Shown piece after piece: positions 28,021 through 37,444 of a stretch of DNA of 64,000 nucleotides. Under the pieces are notes generated by a model that searched no databases, was not told the origin of the DNA, and saw nothing but the letters and a program-made list of their open reading frames with translations. Each line of letters begins with the position of its first letter. Position 1 is the stretch's first letter. The translations under genes and the position numbers were made by a program. This stretch comes from Polyangiaceae bacterium (lineage in GTDB: Bacteria > Myxococcota_A > Polyangia > Polyangiales > Polyangiaceae), in NCBI GenBank assembly GCA_016715885.1, contig JADJXL010000015.1:806001-870000 (forward strand), given 5' to 3'.

Positions 28021-29316
28021 CTATTTCGGCGATGGATTGACATCTCGTCGAAGTGGTTTCGTGTGGAAACGGGTGCGTGAAAAGGCGGCATCAATTCCTT
28101 GCTCGAGCGTAGCGAGCGTACGAATGCCGCTCATGTCCGCTCCGAGCTCGATCAATGTTTTTGCGACGAAGGGGCTCACGCCCGTGAGAATCACATTCGC
28201 GCCAAGCAGCTTTGCGGCATTGGCACTGCGTAATAAAATATCGGCAATGTCGGCGTCCATGCGGCGAACCCCGGTGACGTCGAGAATGGCGAAATCCGCA
28301 TGATGACGATTGATACCTGCCAAGAGCGTATCCAGGATTCGTTGTCCACGCGTCGCGTCGATGGAGCCAATGAGAGGCATTGCAATGACACGGGGTCCGA
28401 TGGGCAATAGCGGTGTAGATAATTCGCGAATAGCGGCTTCTTGCGCGACGATGATTTCTGCATGAAGGCGCGAACGTTCGACTTCAGCCTCTTTGTGGAT
28501 CGACAAATCACGAATCATGATGGCCATACCAATGGTCCGCGATGTCGTGTCGATGATGGAAAAACTGCTGAGGTCGACGTGAAGCGTCCCGAGCCGCGGG
28601 CGCTCGAGCACCACCGTGGAGCGCCAAGATTCGCCCGCCGCGCTTGCCGCACGCAAAGTGTCTTTGGTGGAGTCGTCGACGCCAAGCGCAATGAAAAGCT
28701 CGTCCAGGGACGCGTCGAGGCCGATGTCGAAAAGTTTGCGGAACGCACCATTTGCGTACCGAGCTTTTCCGCGCGGATCGACAATCACGATAGCATCGGC
28801 GCTCGAAGCCACGAGGGCGGCGAAAATACCAAGCTCCTTGCCTTGCTCTGCAAGCGCCGCGGCACTTTGTTCCGCCCAAGATTCGAGGCCCGTCGTGGTT
28901 CGAGCCATTTCATTCAATTCGTGCTTGTCGGTGACGTCGGTCGCCGTCATGGCATACGTCGTCGTACTCGTTGACGGATCGAAGAGCGGTGCACCATTGA
29001 ATTGGATCCATCGAATGACGGTGCTCGTGACAACAAACCTGCATTCAATGGTGATGCTCACGTGCTCGGACGTCGCACGTCGCCAAGCTTCGACGACGCG
29101 TGCGAGATCATCCGGATGCACCGCGTCGAACCATCGCCCTTCCAATGCGTCGCTCGAAGTGGCGCCAGTGAGATATGCCCACCGATTGTTCGCCCAAGAC
29201 ACACTGCCGTCGATCGTCGTCTCGAGCATCGCGATGGGCGCCATCGCAACGAGCGCCCGTAAGCGCCGATCAACGCCATCTCGTGTGGCCTTGTCTGCCT
29301 GTCCCGGCTCACACAT
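28021..29316 (-). CDS. PAS-PAS-STAS signalling protein (RsbR-like)
   Basis: The 431-residue protein has two PAS domains (MAPIAMLETTIDGSVSWANN..., then SADAIVIVDPRGKARYANGA) and a helical linker HKEAEVERSRLHAEIIVAQE. The C-terminal STAS domain begins RELSTPLLPIGPRVIAMPLI. DFAILDVTGVRRMDADIAD and LTGVSPFVAKTLIELG keep the two threonines phosphorylated in stressosome proteins of the RsbR family. It should sense a small ligand or redox/light signal and regulate a partner-switching kinase, but no RsbT/RsbS gene is in view. A receiver gene follows directly. The AT-rich 200 bp upstream probably hold the promoter. Confidence 0.88.
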   Translation of the reverse strand: MCEPGQADKATRDGVDRRLRALVAMAPIAMLETTIDGSVSWANNRWAYLTGATSSDALEGRWFDAVHPDDLARVVEAWRRATSEHVSITIECRFVVTSTVIRWIQFNGAPLFDPSTSTTTYAMTATDVTDKHELNEMARTTTGLESWAEQSAAALAEQGKELGIFAALVASSADAIVIVDPRGKARYANGAFRKLFDIGLDASLDELFIALGVDDSTKDTLRAASAAGESWRSTVVLERPRLGTLHVDLSSFSIIDTTSRTIGMAIMIRDLSIHKEAEVERSRLHAEIIVAQEAAIRELSTPLLPIGPRVIAMPLIGSIDATRGQRILDTLLAGINRHHADFAILDVTGVRRMDADIADILLRSANAAKLLGANVILTGVSPFVAKTLIELGADMSGIRTLATLEQGIDAAFSRTRFHTKPLRRDVNPSPK

Positions 29317-29534
29317 GTCTCACCCAATGAGTAAAGAAAGCAGGAATAACGCGTCTTGCATCTCGAACGTCCAAACTACACCGGCAAAAAATTGACGGGT
29401 AGACATTTTTTGTCTTAGGAGACTATTACTTAAGGTATTTTGCGTGCGAAGCAATGAAGTTTGAAACAAATCGTCACCCAACGTAAGGTTACTTTGCGAG
29501 TGACAAACCTGATTCAATGGGTGTCGGCAAATAC

Positions 29535-30347
29535 CTACAGGTCCCCTTGCAGCATGACCTGTGTGAGAATGTAATTCGTCACCAAGATCGACACGCAGCT
29601 TTCCACGACTGCATTCGTTGTCGCTAGTCCGACGCCACGTGCCCCACCAGATGCAAAAAAACCGTGTCGACACGCAATCGATGAGATGAGAAATCCAAAT
29701 ACCGAGCTTTTGATGATGCCCATGAAAAGATCCTTGGGCACCGCCGTGTCGCGAATACTCTGCATGAAAATACCAAAATCACCCCCGAGCCACACAATGG
29801 CCACCACGTACGCCCCCAGCATTCCCACCGTCGTATACAGAATGCATAGAAGTGGCCCCATCACGACACCCGCAAGCAGCCGCGGCGAAAGCAAATATTG
29901 AACGGGACTGACGCCCATCGTCGTGATGGCGTCGATCTGTTCCGTCACACGCATGTTGCCAAGCTCGGCCGCCATCGCGCTGCCCGCTCGAGCCGTAATC
30001 ATGATCGCGGAAAACACCGGCGCGACCTCGCGCGCCAAACTCACGGCCACGATTCCACCCACGCGACCCTCGGCGCTAAATGCTTTGAGGGCATACGTGG
30101 TCTGCAAAGCGAGCACCATGCCGCTGAACGTGCCCGTCAGACCGACGATGAAGATGGACTGCACGCCGATGTAGTCCATCGCGGCGAGCATCTGATTGAC
30201 GCGAAATGGACGCCGAAAGAGCCAGAGCAACGTTTGGATCGTCAAACTGACGGTCGTCCCGATGCTCTCGAAGACAGAAAGGACCCCTCCGAGGATCCGC
30301 TGCCAAGTGCTTGCTTCGGGCTCGCCCACGGGCGCCTCTTCTATCAC
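29535..30347 (-). CDS. mlaE: MlaE-family ABC transporter permease
   Basis: A 270-residue membrane protein of the MlaE/YrbE family, the permease of the phospholipid/retrograde lipid transport system. It shows [20 protein letters not shown], the conserved [29 protein letters not shown] block and [20 protein letters not shown]. The start is placed at GTG 30347 because it overlaps the stop of the upstream tsaE gene (GTGA) and fits the family length; the frame upstream runs inside tsaE. The ATPase (mlaF) and MCE-domain genes that should work with it are not next to it here. Confidence 0.9.
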   Translation of the reverse strand: MIEEAPVGEPEASTWQRILGGVLSVFESIGTTVSLTIQTLLWLFRRPFRVNQMLAAMDYIGVQSIFIVGLTGTFSGMVLALQTTYALKAFSAEGRVGGIVAVSLAREVAPVFSAIMITARAGSAMAAELGNMRVTEQIDAITTMGVSPVQYLLSPRLLAGVVMGPLLCILYTTVGMLGAYVVAIVWLGGDFGIFMQSIRDTAVPKDLFMGIIKSSVFGFLISSIACRHGFFASGGARGVGLATTNAVVESCVSILVTNYILTQVMLQGDL

Positions 30348-30832
30348 GCATCGGGCGAAAGGCCGACCGCCGCGCGCAAAGCTCCGTGAAGCTCGCGTGA
30401 GCGCCGACCTGTCGCATCGATTCGCGCCGACCGGGAACCATCCGACGAAAGGTCGAACGTGATGCGCAAGGCGTCGCCTCCAAGCGCAGACTCGAAAGGC
30501 GCTCCCCATTCGACGACGAGCACCGAACCTTCACCTCGACGCTCGCGAAGACCCAACTGCGCAAGCTCGTCTTCATCCGCAACTCGGTAGAGATCCGCGT
30601 GCGCGATGGAAAGACGCGCGGCGTATTCGTGAATCAACGTGAACGTCGGGCTCGTGATGGGTTCGTCGTGAGAAACCCCGAGCGCTCGCGAAAGAGCTCG
30701 AGTGAAGAACGTCTTACCTGCACCAAGATCACCCGAAAGGATCACCAAGTCACCTGGAGCGAGCAGGGACGCAAGCGCACGAGCTAGCCGAATCGTCGCA
30801 CGGCGCGTGGGAAGTGGAAGGGTCGTCGTCAC
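30344..30832 (-). CDS. tsaE: tRNA threonylcarbamoyladenosine biosynthesis ATPase TsaE
   Basis: A 162-residue P-loop ATPase with Walker [21 protein letters not shown], the family motif [12 protein letters not shown] and [13 protein letters not shown], plus [10 protein letters not shown]. TsaE works with TsaB and TsaD in making the t6A modification at position 37 of ANN-decoding tRNAs. Length is normal. It overlaps the mlaE-like gene by 4 bp (GTGA), so the two are translationally coupled although functionally unrelated. Confidence 0.93.
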   Translation of the reverse strand: MTTTLPLPTRRATIRLARALASLLAPGDLVILSGDLGAGKTFFTRALSRALGVSHDEPITSPTFTLIHEYAARLSIAHADLYRVADEDELAQLGLRERRGEGSVLVVEWGAPFESALGGDALRITFDLSSDGSRSARIDATGRRSRELHGALRAAVGLSPDA

Positions 30833-30881
30833 GTCAGAACCGGTAGGTCACGCCTGCCGTAGCACCAAGCGCGCCGCAAAC

Positions 30882-32726
30882 CTAGCGCACCTGACGCACA
30901 CCCACCTGTCGCGGAAGCTTGCGCTCGCCCCCGAAACCTCGCGCTTCCGTGGTCCATAGCTCCGCCTCGGCGGCTGCGAGCGTTTCGGTCGCTTTGCGAT
31001 GCCGCGCCTTGACCTCCTGCGGATCCTTCGTTCCTCGTGAGGGCAAGACTTGAACCGCCGACCAAGCAAGCACGGCCGCGTCCCGGCCAAGCCCCGCCCA
31101 AATGGTCGGCGGTTCCGCGTGCTGTCGCATCCACCGAGCAAGCGCTGGGGTCGCGATCGCCCGGGGGTCGATGGGATATACGCCCGCGGTCGCAGCGAGC
31201 GTTCCCTTCGGGAGCGAAACACCGTCGAGATCCAGACCGACGGCGGTTTGTACGGACGTACCCGAAACGGCAAGGAGCACGTCGGCCACACACGAACCGT
31301 ACGCAACGACTCCTCCGATGCCGCGCCACGATGGAGGCAATCGTTGACACTCAAACGATTCAGCGTGGCCCATGTCGACGCTGCCCTTGTCGCCCACCCA
31401 CACGATTTGCCCTGGCTTGACGTGCGAAGCAGCCGGTCGACGTTTGGTCGAAGTCGGCATGTGTGCGGCCAACGCAGCGACGAGTGTCGTGCGAAGTCGC
31501 TCGGGCTCTTCACCCATGACGAACACGGACGAAGACGTAGGCGCCGAACGAGCTGGTGGGTGCAGCAAGATGATGGGCACCGATTCGCGCGCTGCGAAGG
31601 TCGCAGCGAGCGTTGCTTCTTCGCGATCGATGCCCGTGATGATGATCGCGGCACCATCGGCCACGAGGCCTTCGAGCGCATCTTCGATGCCTTCGACGCG
31701 TCCAAGATCGTCGCGCGTCGCAAGCCTTGCATCCGATCCCGGCAGGCCTAGCCCGTGCGTGATGCCTCGCGCCACTTCGGCACCACGTTTTCGTGTTTCC
31801 GAACTGCGCACGGAAAGCACGAAGCCCACGGTCGGCGCTTCGACGCGAGCTTCGCCGCCGCCTCCTCCCGCCAGGGTCGCGATCGCATCGGCCCTTGGCC
31901 CAAGCAGAGCGCTCGACGTGTCGAGCAGCCGCGTTGCCAAGCTTTGATTGCGTGTCGACAGCGCCGACTCGGCAAGCCTTGCGACGAGCGTCGTTTGAAC
32001 TGCAAGCTCTTCGTTGGCCGGCTCGACGTGCGCTACGCGGCGCTTTTCGAGGATCGGCAAGAGTTTGTCCGAGGGGATGCTCGCCACGAGATCCGCGAGC
32101 TTGGCGCGGATTTCGGCGCGGTGTTCCACGCTCGATTCGTTCAGCCAATCGAGCATCAAGTCGATCGCTCGGCTGTAACGCTTGGCTCCGATGGCGCTCG
32201 TCGTGAGCTCTTCATTGAGCAGCGCACGCGCGTGCGGATCGATGAGTTTGCCTCGGAGCGGAAGGAGTTTGTCCAGGGCCGCGTCGGGTTTGCCCGTGCG
32301 CCTGAGCGCTGCGCCTTCGATCATCGTGGCGTGATCCGCCGTCGTGCCTCGACCTTTCGTGCGAGCGAAGGCGCGCGAGCTGAGCTCGCGGGCGCGTTCG
32401 ATGTTGCCGCGATCGAGCGCGATCCATGCGAGCATGACGTCGGCGACGGGGACGAGCGGATCGCTGGCAAAGCGCTCTTCGAAGGCGACGAGGCGCCCTT
32501 CGAGCTCGAGTCGGTCCGCGCGGTTTGCCTGAGCGAACGATGCGGAAATCGCACGCAGCTCGATCTGCGCGCGCACCGATGAAGACAGCGGCACGGTGGG
32601 CGCATTTTCGGGGCGCGAGCCGGCGCAACCCGCTGAAATGGCCACGCCGATCGCGAGGAGCAGTGCAGCGGAGCCGATGCGATCGCGGGCTTTCGCTGGA
32701 CGAAGTCGGGTGCCAAAAGGTTGCGT
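30882..32726 (-). CDS. LppC/LpoA-like lipoprotein with periplasmic binding fold
   Basis: About 614 residues from the GTG at 32726, giving a signal with lipobox AISAGC; the ATG at 32801 would overlap the divergent sdhC start and is less likely. The N-terminal half is TPR-like alpha helices (LELEGRLVAFEERFASDPLV, IERARELSSRAFART). The C-terminal half is a type I periplasmic-binding fold (VGFVLSVRSSETRKRGAEVA, AIIITGIDREEATLAATFAA, ESVPIILLHPP). That order matches LpoA/LppC activators of penicillin-binding proteins and related myxobacterial lipoproteins. Role is inferred from the fold. It ends 50 bp before tsaE on the same strand. Confidence 0.75.
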   Translation of the reverse strand, partial: TQPFGTRLRPAKARDRIGSAALLLAIGVAISAGCAGSRPENAPTVPLSSSVRAQIELRAISASFAQANRADRLELEGRLVAFEERFASDPLVPVADVMLAWIALDRGNIERARELSSRAFARTKGRGTTADHATMIEGAALRRTGKPDAALDKLLPLRGKLIDPHARALLNEELTTSAIGAKRYSRAIDLMLDWLNESSVEHRAEIRAKLADLVASIPSDKLLPILEKRRVAHVEPANEELAVQTTLVARLAESALSTRNQSLATRLLDTSSALLGPRADAIATLAGGGGGEARVEAPTVGFVLSVRSSETRKRGAEVARGITHGLGLPGSDARLATRDDLGRVEGIEDALEGLVADGAAIIITGIDREEATLAATFAARESVPIILLHPPARSAPTSSSVFVMGEEPERLRTTLVAALAAHMPTSTKRRPAASHVKPGQIVWVGDKGSVDMGHAESFECQRLPPSWRGIGGVVAYGSCVADVLLAVSGTSVQTAVGLDLDGVSLPKGTLAATAGVYPIDPRAIATPALARWMRQHAEPPTIWAGLGRDAAVLAWSAVQVLPSRGTKDPQEVKARHRKATETLAAAEAELWTTEARGFGGERKLPRQVGVRQVR

Positions 32727-32788
32727 CACCTTGACGTCTTGGCGAGAGTCCCATACATCGCCCACTGCCTGCAAGCCGACGAGGTCGC

Positions 32789-33577
32789 GTGTCCTCAACA
32801 TCGAAAGATCAATCTCTCATCGCCAAGCACCGCCGCGCGTTTCTCTTGCGCAAGCTGCACTCGCTGACGGGCATCGTGCCCGTAGGCGGCTTCATGGTGT
32901 ATCACCTGTGGACGAACGCCAAGGCGCTCGGAGGTCAGGAGCCGTTCGACGCTGCGGTGCGGGAGATCAACCACATGCCGTATCTCCCGGTGTTCGAGGT
33001 TGGCCTGATCCTGGCGCCTCTCGCGTTTCACGCGCTCTACGGCGTGAAGCTCGCATTCGAGGCGCGGCACAACGTCACGAAATACAGCACGAGCCGCAAT
33101 TGGGCGTATACGCTCCAACGAATCACGGGCCTGCTCGCATTTCTCTTCATCGGCTTTCACATGTACCAATACTGGTGGAAGAAACTCATTGGGAGGATGG
33201 CTCCCGAGCAGTTTTACCCGGCGCTTTGCGCGGACATGTCATCGTCGGTGAAAGGGATTCCGGTCATTGCCTTGATTTACGTGCTCGGCATCGCGGCGAG
33301 CGTATTTCATTTTGCCAATGGCCTGTGGGGATTCTGCTTCTCGTGGGGCATTACCATTTCCCGCCGAGCTCAACAAATGGCGGCCTGGGCCTTCGGCATC
33401 GTGGGCCTGGCCGTCTTCGTCTTGGGCGCCAATACGGTCATTTACTTCGCGACGGGTTCGAGCATCCAAGAAAGGCTGCCGTGGTTCGAAAAACCCACGG
33501 GCACGCGTTCGTGCCTCGACATCCGCGAGCAGTCCGCGAAATCCCAGGCAGCAGCACCACCCTTGGCAACACCCTGA
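32789..33577 (+). CDS. sdhC: succinate dehydrogenase / fumarate reductase cytochrome b subunit
   Basis: A 262-residue membrane protein of the single-polypeptide di-heme type (as in Bacillus SdhC and Wolinella FrdC). Five transmembrane helices carry the haem-ligand histidines in RKLHSLTGIV, FMVYHLW, FHALYGVKL, LFIGFHMYQYWW and SVFHFANGLWGF. It anchors SdhAB in the inner membrane and passes electrons to or from quinone. It starts with GTG at 32789 after a weak GAGG. sdhA follows 44 bp later and sdhB after that, forming the operon sdhCAB. Confidence 0.92.
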   Translation: MSSTSKDQSLIAKHRRAFLLRKLHSLTGIVPVGGFMVYHLWTNAKALGGQEPFDAAVREINHMPYLPVFEVGLILAPLAFHALYGVKLAFEARHNVTKYSTSRNWAYTLQRITGLLAFLFIGFHMYQYWWKKLIGRMAPEQFYPALCADMSSSVKGIPVIALIYVLGIAASVFHFANGLWGFCFSWGITISRRAQQMAAWAFGIVGLAVFVLGANTVIYFATGSSIQERLPWFEKPTGTRSCLDIREQSAKSQAAAPPLATP

Positions 33578-33621
33578 AGCGACCGGTCATGGCGTAAACG
33601 CCCACGGAGCATTCGATCGAT

Positions 33622-35622
33622 ATGGCTGGCAAAAGCACGTACCGGAGTGAAGGAGGGAAAGTTCGGCGGGTGATCGTCGTCGGCGGAGGCCTGGCGGGCC
33701 TCATGACGGTGATCAAACTTTGCGAAGCGCGAGTTCCCGTCGACTTGATATCGCTCGTACCGGTCAAACGTTCTCATTCGGTATGCGCCCAAGGTGGCAT
33801 CAATGCGTCGGTGAACACCAAGGGTGAAGGGGACAGCCCCCAAATTCACCTCGAGGAAACCGCGTACGGCGGCGACTTTCTCGCCAATCAGCCGCCCGTC
33901 AAGGGAATGGCCGAAGCCGCTCCGAGCATCGTGTTCATGCTCGACCGCATGGGCGTACCGTTCAATCGCACGCCCGAGGGATTGCTCGATTTTCGACGTT
34001 TCGGCGGCACGCTTTTTCATCGCACGGCGTATGCCGGCGCGACGACCGGCCAGCAGCTTCTTTACGCGCTCGACGAACAAGTTCGGCGTTACGAATTGCA
34101 GGACGTCGTCGATGACCATGGCTTGACCATTCCCGGCGAAAAGATGGTCCGGAAGTTCGAGTTTTGGGACTTTTTGCAAGCCATTCTCGACGATAGCGGC
34201 ACGTGCGTCGGTTGCATTGCCCAGGATCTCAAGACGATGGAGATTCGGCATTTCCAAGGCGATGCCGTCGTCTTGGCGACGGGCGGAAACGGCGTCGTAT
34301 TCGGCCGCTCCACGCTGAGCGTCATTTGTACGGGCACGGCGGCGGCGAGCGTTTATCGGCAAGGTGCGGTGTACGCGAATGGTGAATTCATTCAAGTCCA
34401 TCCGACGGCCATTCCTGGCGCGGACAAACTTCGATTGATTTCGGAGAGCGCTCGTGGTGAAGGCGGTCGCGTGTGGGTCCCGAAAGATTCGACGGACAAA
34501 CGCGAGCCCAAAGACATTCCGGAAAAAGAACGCGATTATTTCCTCGAGCGAATGTATCCCGGTTATGGAAATCTCGTTCCGCGGGACATTGCATCGCGCG
34601 CCATTTTCAAGACGTGTTTTCATGAAAAACGCGGCGTGTTCAATGGGAAAACCGGCCGCAATGAAAACGAAGTGTACCTCGACCTGACGCACAAAGACGA
34701 AAAGTTTTTGCGCACGCGGCTCAGCGGCATTCTGGAGATTTACGAAAAGTTCGCCGGCGTCGATCCGTACAAGAACCCGATGAAGGTTTTTCCGGCCGTA
34801 CACTATTCGATGGGCGGATTGTGGGTCGACTTCGAACGCGACAGCCGCGGATCGCTTCGCGTGGGGTCGCCTCGTAATCATGCGACGAGCATTCCAGGCC
34901 TGTATGCCGTCGGCGAAGTGGATTATCAGTACCACGGCGCGAATCGTCTCGGCGCGAATTCGCTCTTGTCGTGCATTTACGGCGGAATCGTCACGGGTCC
35001 ATCGGTCGCGAGTTACCAAAAGAGCCTCGCGAAAAGCGCATTCGATTTGCCGAAATCGATCTTCGAGAAAGCCGAAAAAGCTTGTCGAGAAGATTACGAG
35101 CGCATTCTGGCACAAAACCGCGACGTGGCGGACGCTGAAAACCCGTACAAGCTGCACGAAGAGCTTGGCGACGTCATGCTTCGCGATTGCACGATCGAGC
35201 GCGACAATGCGACGCTCGACAAGGTGCTCGAGAAGATTTCGGAATTCGACGAGCGAGTGAAGAAGGTGTCGTGTTCGGATCGGTCGCAAAGGGTCAATCA
35301 ACCGGCGCAATTCATACGACACCTGGAAAACATGCTCGCGCTCTCGCGGGTCATTGCGGAAGGGGCCAGGCGCCGTGACGAATCGCGTGGCGCGCATTAC
35401 AAGCCAGCTTTTCCGCGGCGAAATGATTCCGAATGGCTGCGGACGACCTTGGCCAAGCACGAAGGGCCGGGCAAAGTCCGGTTCATTCGGGAATTCGATT
35501 ATTCGTGCGCGGGTCAACCGGTGCACGTGACCGATGCGGTAGACACGAGTCTCGTGGCGCCTCGCGAGCGCAAATACGAGCAGGCGGGCGCTGCGAGCGC
35601 GGCTGCGACGGGAAAGAAGTAA
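33622..35622 (+). CDS. sdhA: succinate dehydrogenase / fumarate reductase flavoprotein subunit
   Basis: A 666-residue flavoprotein. RRVIVVGGGLAGLMTVIKLC is the FAD-binding start, and KRSHSVCAQGGINASV contains the histidine that holds FAD covalently. GTLFHRTAYAGATTGQQLLY, IQVHPTAIPGADKL and RGEGGRVWV are active-site segments. NRLGANSLLSCIYGG is the conserved C-terminal FAD motif. The order sdhC-sdhA-sdhB and the long flavoprotein form match the B-type (epsilon/myxobacterial/Bacillus) enzymes. It oxidises succinate to fumarate in the TCA cycle. sdhB starts 3 bp after the stop codon. Confidence 0.96.
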   Translation: MAGKSTYRSEGGKVRRVIVVGGGLAGLMTVIKLCEARVPVDLISLVPVKRSHSVCAQGGINASVNTKGEGDSPQIHLEETAYGGDFLANQPPVKGMAEAAPSIVFMLDRMGVPFNRTPEGLLDFRRFGGTLFHRTAYAGATTGQQLLYALDEQVRRYELQDVVDDHGLTIPGEKMVRKFEFWDFLQAILDDSGTCVGCIAQDLKTMEIRHFQGDAVVLATGGNGVVFGRSTLSVICTGTAAASVYRQGAVYANGEFIQVHPTAIPGADKLRLISESARGEGGRVWVPKDSTDKREPKDIPEKERDYFLERMYPGYGNLVPRDIASRAIFKTCFHEKRGVFNGKTGRNENEVYLDLTHKDEKFLRTRLSGILEIYEKFAGVDPYKNPMKVFPAVHYSMGGLWVDFERDSRGSLRVGSPRNHATSIPGLYAVGEVDYQYHGANRLGANSLLSCIYGGIVTGPSVASYQKSLAKSAFDLPKSIFEKAEKACREDYERILAQNRDVADAENPYKLHEELGDVMLRDCTIERDNATLDKVLEKISEFDERVKKVSCSDRSQRVNQPAQFIRHLENMLALSRVIAEGARRRDESRGAHYKPAFPRRNDSEWLRTTLAKHEGPGKVRFIREFDYSCAGQPVHVTDAVDTSLVAPRERKYEQAGAASAAATGKK

Positions 35623-35624
35623 TC

Positions 35625-36419
35625 ATGGCCAAGCAAACGAGCGTCGAGGACAACGGAACGGGCCGCCGCGTTCATCTCCGCATTTGGCGTCAGGACGGGC
35701 AGGAGTTGCCCGAAACGAGGCGGCTCGAGGAATTCAAGGTTCCGTATTTGCCGCAGATGAACGTCATCAGCGCTTTGCAACAAATTCAAAAAGACCCTCG
35801 CACGGCCGATGGCAAAAGCGTGGCGCCCATTGTGTGGGAATCGTCGTGCCTCGAAGAAGTTTGCGGCGCATGCACGATGCTCATCAATGGTCGCGTTGGG
35901 CAGGCGTGTTCGGCGCTCGTGGACAAGCTCGCGCCGAATGGTGAGCCCATTACGCTCGCGCCCATGACGAAGTTTCCGCTCGTCCGGGACCTCGTGGTGG
36001 ATCGCGGTCGCATGTTCGAGGACATGAAGCGGGTGCATGCGTGGATCGACATCGATGGCACGCACGACTTGGGGCCTGGGCCGCGAGAATCGCAGGAGCA
36101 GCAAGAGGAGCGATATCCGCTGTCGCGCTGCATGACGTGCGGGTGTTGTCTCGAGGCGTGTCCGCAATATGGTCCGCAGACGAAATTCGTGGGTGCATTT
36201 GCGGTGAACTTGGTGCGTCTTTACAACATGCATCCGTCGGGAGCGCTGCACAAGAATGCGCGGCTCGAGTCGGTCATGGACGAGGGCGGGGTGCAAGATT
36301 GCGGCAAGTCGCAGAATTGCGTCGAGGTTTGTCCGAAGGAGATACCGCTCGTCGACAGCATTGCGTCCGTGTCGCGGGATGCGACGAAGCGGCTCTTGTT
36401 TGGGTGGCTGTTGAAGTAG
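35625..36419 (+). CDS. sdhB: succinate dehydrogenase / fumarate reductase iron-sulfur subunit
   Basis: A 264-residue iron-sulfur protein. The plant-type ferredoxin domain has ESSCLEEVCGACTMLINGR for the 2Fe-2S cluster. The C-terminal domain has RCMTCGCCLEACPQYGP and CGKSQNCVEVCPKEIPL for the 4Fe-4S and 3Fe-4S clusters. It relays electrons between the FAD in SdhA and the haems/quinone in SdhC. The ATG at 35625 is 3 bp after the sdhA stop, so the genes are tightly coupled. It is the last gene of the operon. Confidence 0.95.
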   Translation: MAKQTSVEDNGTGRRVHLRIWRQDGQELPETRRLEEFKVPYLPQMNVISALQQIQKDPRTADGKSVAPIVWESSCLEEVCGACTMLINGRVGQACSALVDKLAPNGEPITLAPMTKFPLVRDLVVDRGRMFEDMKRVHAWIDIDGTHDLGPGPRESQEQQEERYPLSRCMTCGCCLEACPQYGPQTKFVGAFAVNLVRLYNMHPSGALHKNARLESVMDEGGVQDCGKSQNCVEVCPKEIPLVDSIASVSRDATKRLLFGWLLK

Positions 36420-36457
36420 CCGCTTGCAGCAGCCAGTAGACGCGGTAGCATGGGCGC

Positions 36458-36694
36458 ATGGAAACGCTCCTGTCCCGCATCACGTCGGATCCAGAAGTCT
36501 GCGGTGGGCAACCCTGTGTTCGCGGCATTCGGATCCCAGTGTCCCTTGTCCTCAAGCACCTGGCGGCGGGCAGGACGGCAGCGCAGATTGTGGATGAATT
36601 TCCAGAACTTGAAACAGAAGACATTCCGGCATGTCTTCAGTATGCAGCTTGGTTGGCATCAGGCCGCACCGTGGTGATACCGTCGGCCGCATGA
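36458..36694 (+). CDS. DUF433 family antitoxin-like protein
   Basis: A 78-residue protein with the DUF433 signature: ITSDPEVCGGQPCVRGIRIP at the start, then VLKHLAAGRTAAQIVDEFPE and LETEDIPACLQYAAWLA, a helix-turn-helix-like pair. DUF433 proteins are usually encoded directly before a PIN-like DUF5615 protein, as here (72 bp spacing), and are regarded as the antitoxin of the pair. An alternative start at 36450 is possible. Confidence 0.85.
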   Translation: METLLSRITSDPEVCGGQPCVRGIRIPVSLVLKHLAAGRTAAQIVDEFPELETEDIPACLQYAAWLASGRTVVIPSAA

Positions 36695-36765
36695 GTGACA
36701 CTATCATCGAGGCCCAATTTAAAACTGCTTCCACATCGCTAAGGGCCGACTAAGCTGTCATTCGC

Positions 36766-37131
36766 ATGAAATTCATTGTAGATATCAACGTTTCGCGTCG
36801 AGTCGTTGAACGACTTTGCGATGCCGGTCACGATGCGGTGCACGTTTCAGCACTGATGGACTGTCGAGCAAAAGACAAACAGATTTTGGAAGAGGGTCGG
36901 CGTCGCAATGCTGTCGTCGTCAGCCATGACCAAGATTTTGCTGCAATATTGGCAACGACGGGCGCTTCGACACCATCGCTCATCAATATTCGTATGTCGT
37001 ACGTTGACGTTGATCGGCTCGTGCACGTGCTTCTTGATGTGGTTCGCGCGGCGGGGCAGGAACTAGCGACGGGCGCAATCGTTACCGTCGATGATCGCGG
37101 CGTTCGCATTCATCAATTGCCGGTTCGGTGA
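36766..37131 (+). CDS. DUF5615 PIN-like toxin
   Basis: A 121-residue protein of the DUF5615/Mut7-C-like PIN group: MKFIVDINVSRRVVERLCDA at the N-terminus with the first acidic residue (Asp6), DAVHVSALMDCRAKDKQILE, AVVVSHDQDFAAIL with the second acidic cluster and LINIRMSYVDVDRL. The family is a predicted RNase toxin partnered by DUF433. In most relatives the start reads DENL; here it is DINV, so one acidic residue is replaced by Ile, which may affect metal binding. Overlaps the 3' end of the minus-strand antitoxin gene by 50 bp. Confidence 0.82.
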   Translation: MKFIVDINVSRRVVERLCDAGHDAVHVSALMDCRAKDKQILEEGRRRNAVVVSHDQDFAAILATTGASTPSLINIRMSYVDVDRLVHVLLDVVRAAGQELATGAIVTVDDRGVRIHQLPVR

Positions 37132-37291
37132 TCGGTTCCTTTAGCCACCTCTTCAATCGCATTTGGGCGTCGTCGTGCGTAACGACACGACCGTCAGCGA
37201 ACGCACGCTCACCGACGGCGATACCTTCCAATATCTTGCGCGAAGATTCGCTATTTGCATTGGCGCTCGATGTGGCCGGGCGATTACGCAT
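37082..37291 (-). CDS. orphan antitoxin-like protein (RelB/Phd-type)
   Basis: A 69-residue protein in which SRKILEGIAVGERAFADGRV and VTHDDAQMRLKRWLK match the C-terminal half of small antitoxins of ParE/RelE-type systems (the ...GRVxTHxxAxxRxxRWLK pattern). No matching toxin lies downstream: the DNA there is used on the opposite strand by the PIN-like gene, whose end it overlaps by 50 bp. It may be a remnant of a second toxin-antitoxin pair or a solitary antitoxin. The start is uncertain. Confidence 0.5.
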   Translation of the reverse strand: MRNRPATSSANANSESSRKILEGIAVGERAFADGRVVTHDDAQMRLKRWLKEPITEPAIDECERRDHRR

Positions 37292-37373
37292 GGTTCGTGG
37301 TTACCACCTTGGACTGTATAATGCAACGACAGCTTTCAGAATTTCCGTTGCCCATCAACTATCCAAGCAAATG

Positions 37374-37430
37374 GCACAAAAATAAAAACCGCGGGGCAGG
37401 ATGCCTTTTCAGGCTCACTGCACCCGCGGG
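37374..37430 (-). terminator. rho-independent terminator for the minus-strand gene at 37445
   Basis: Read on the minus strand, CCCGCGG (37423-37429) pairs with CCGCGGG (37389-37395) across a 27-nt loop containing a second small stem, and is followed by TTTTTATTTTT. It lies 15 bp after the stop of the 86-residue gene. Confidence 0.6.
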
Positions 37431-37444
37431 AAAAGTGTGCGGGA

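Noticed and set aside
33442..35526. 694-codon minus-strand open frame
   Set aside because: Antisense shadow of sdhA, which is certain from its motifs.
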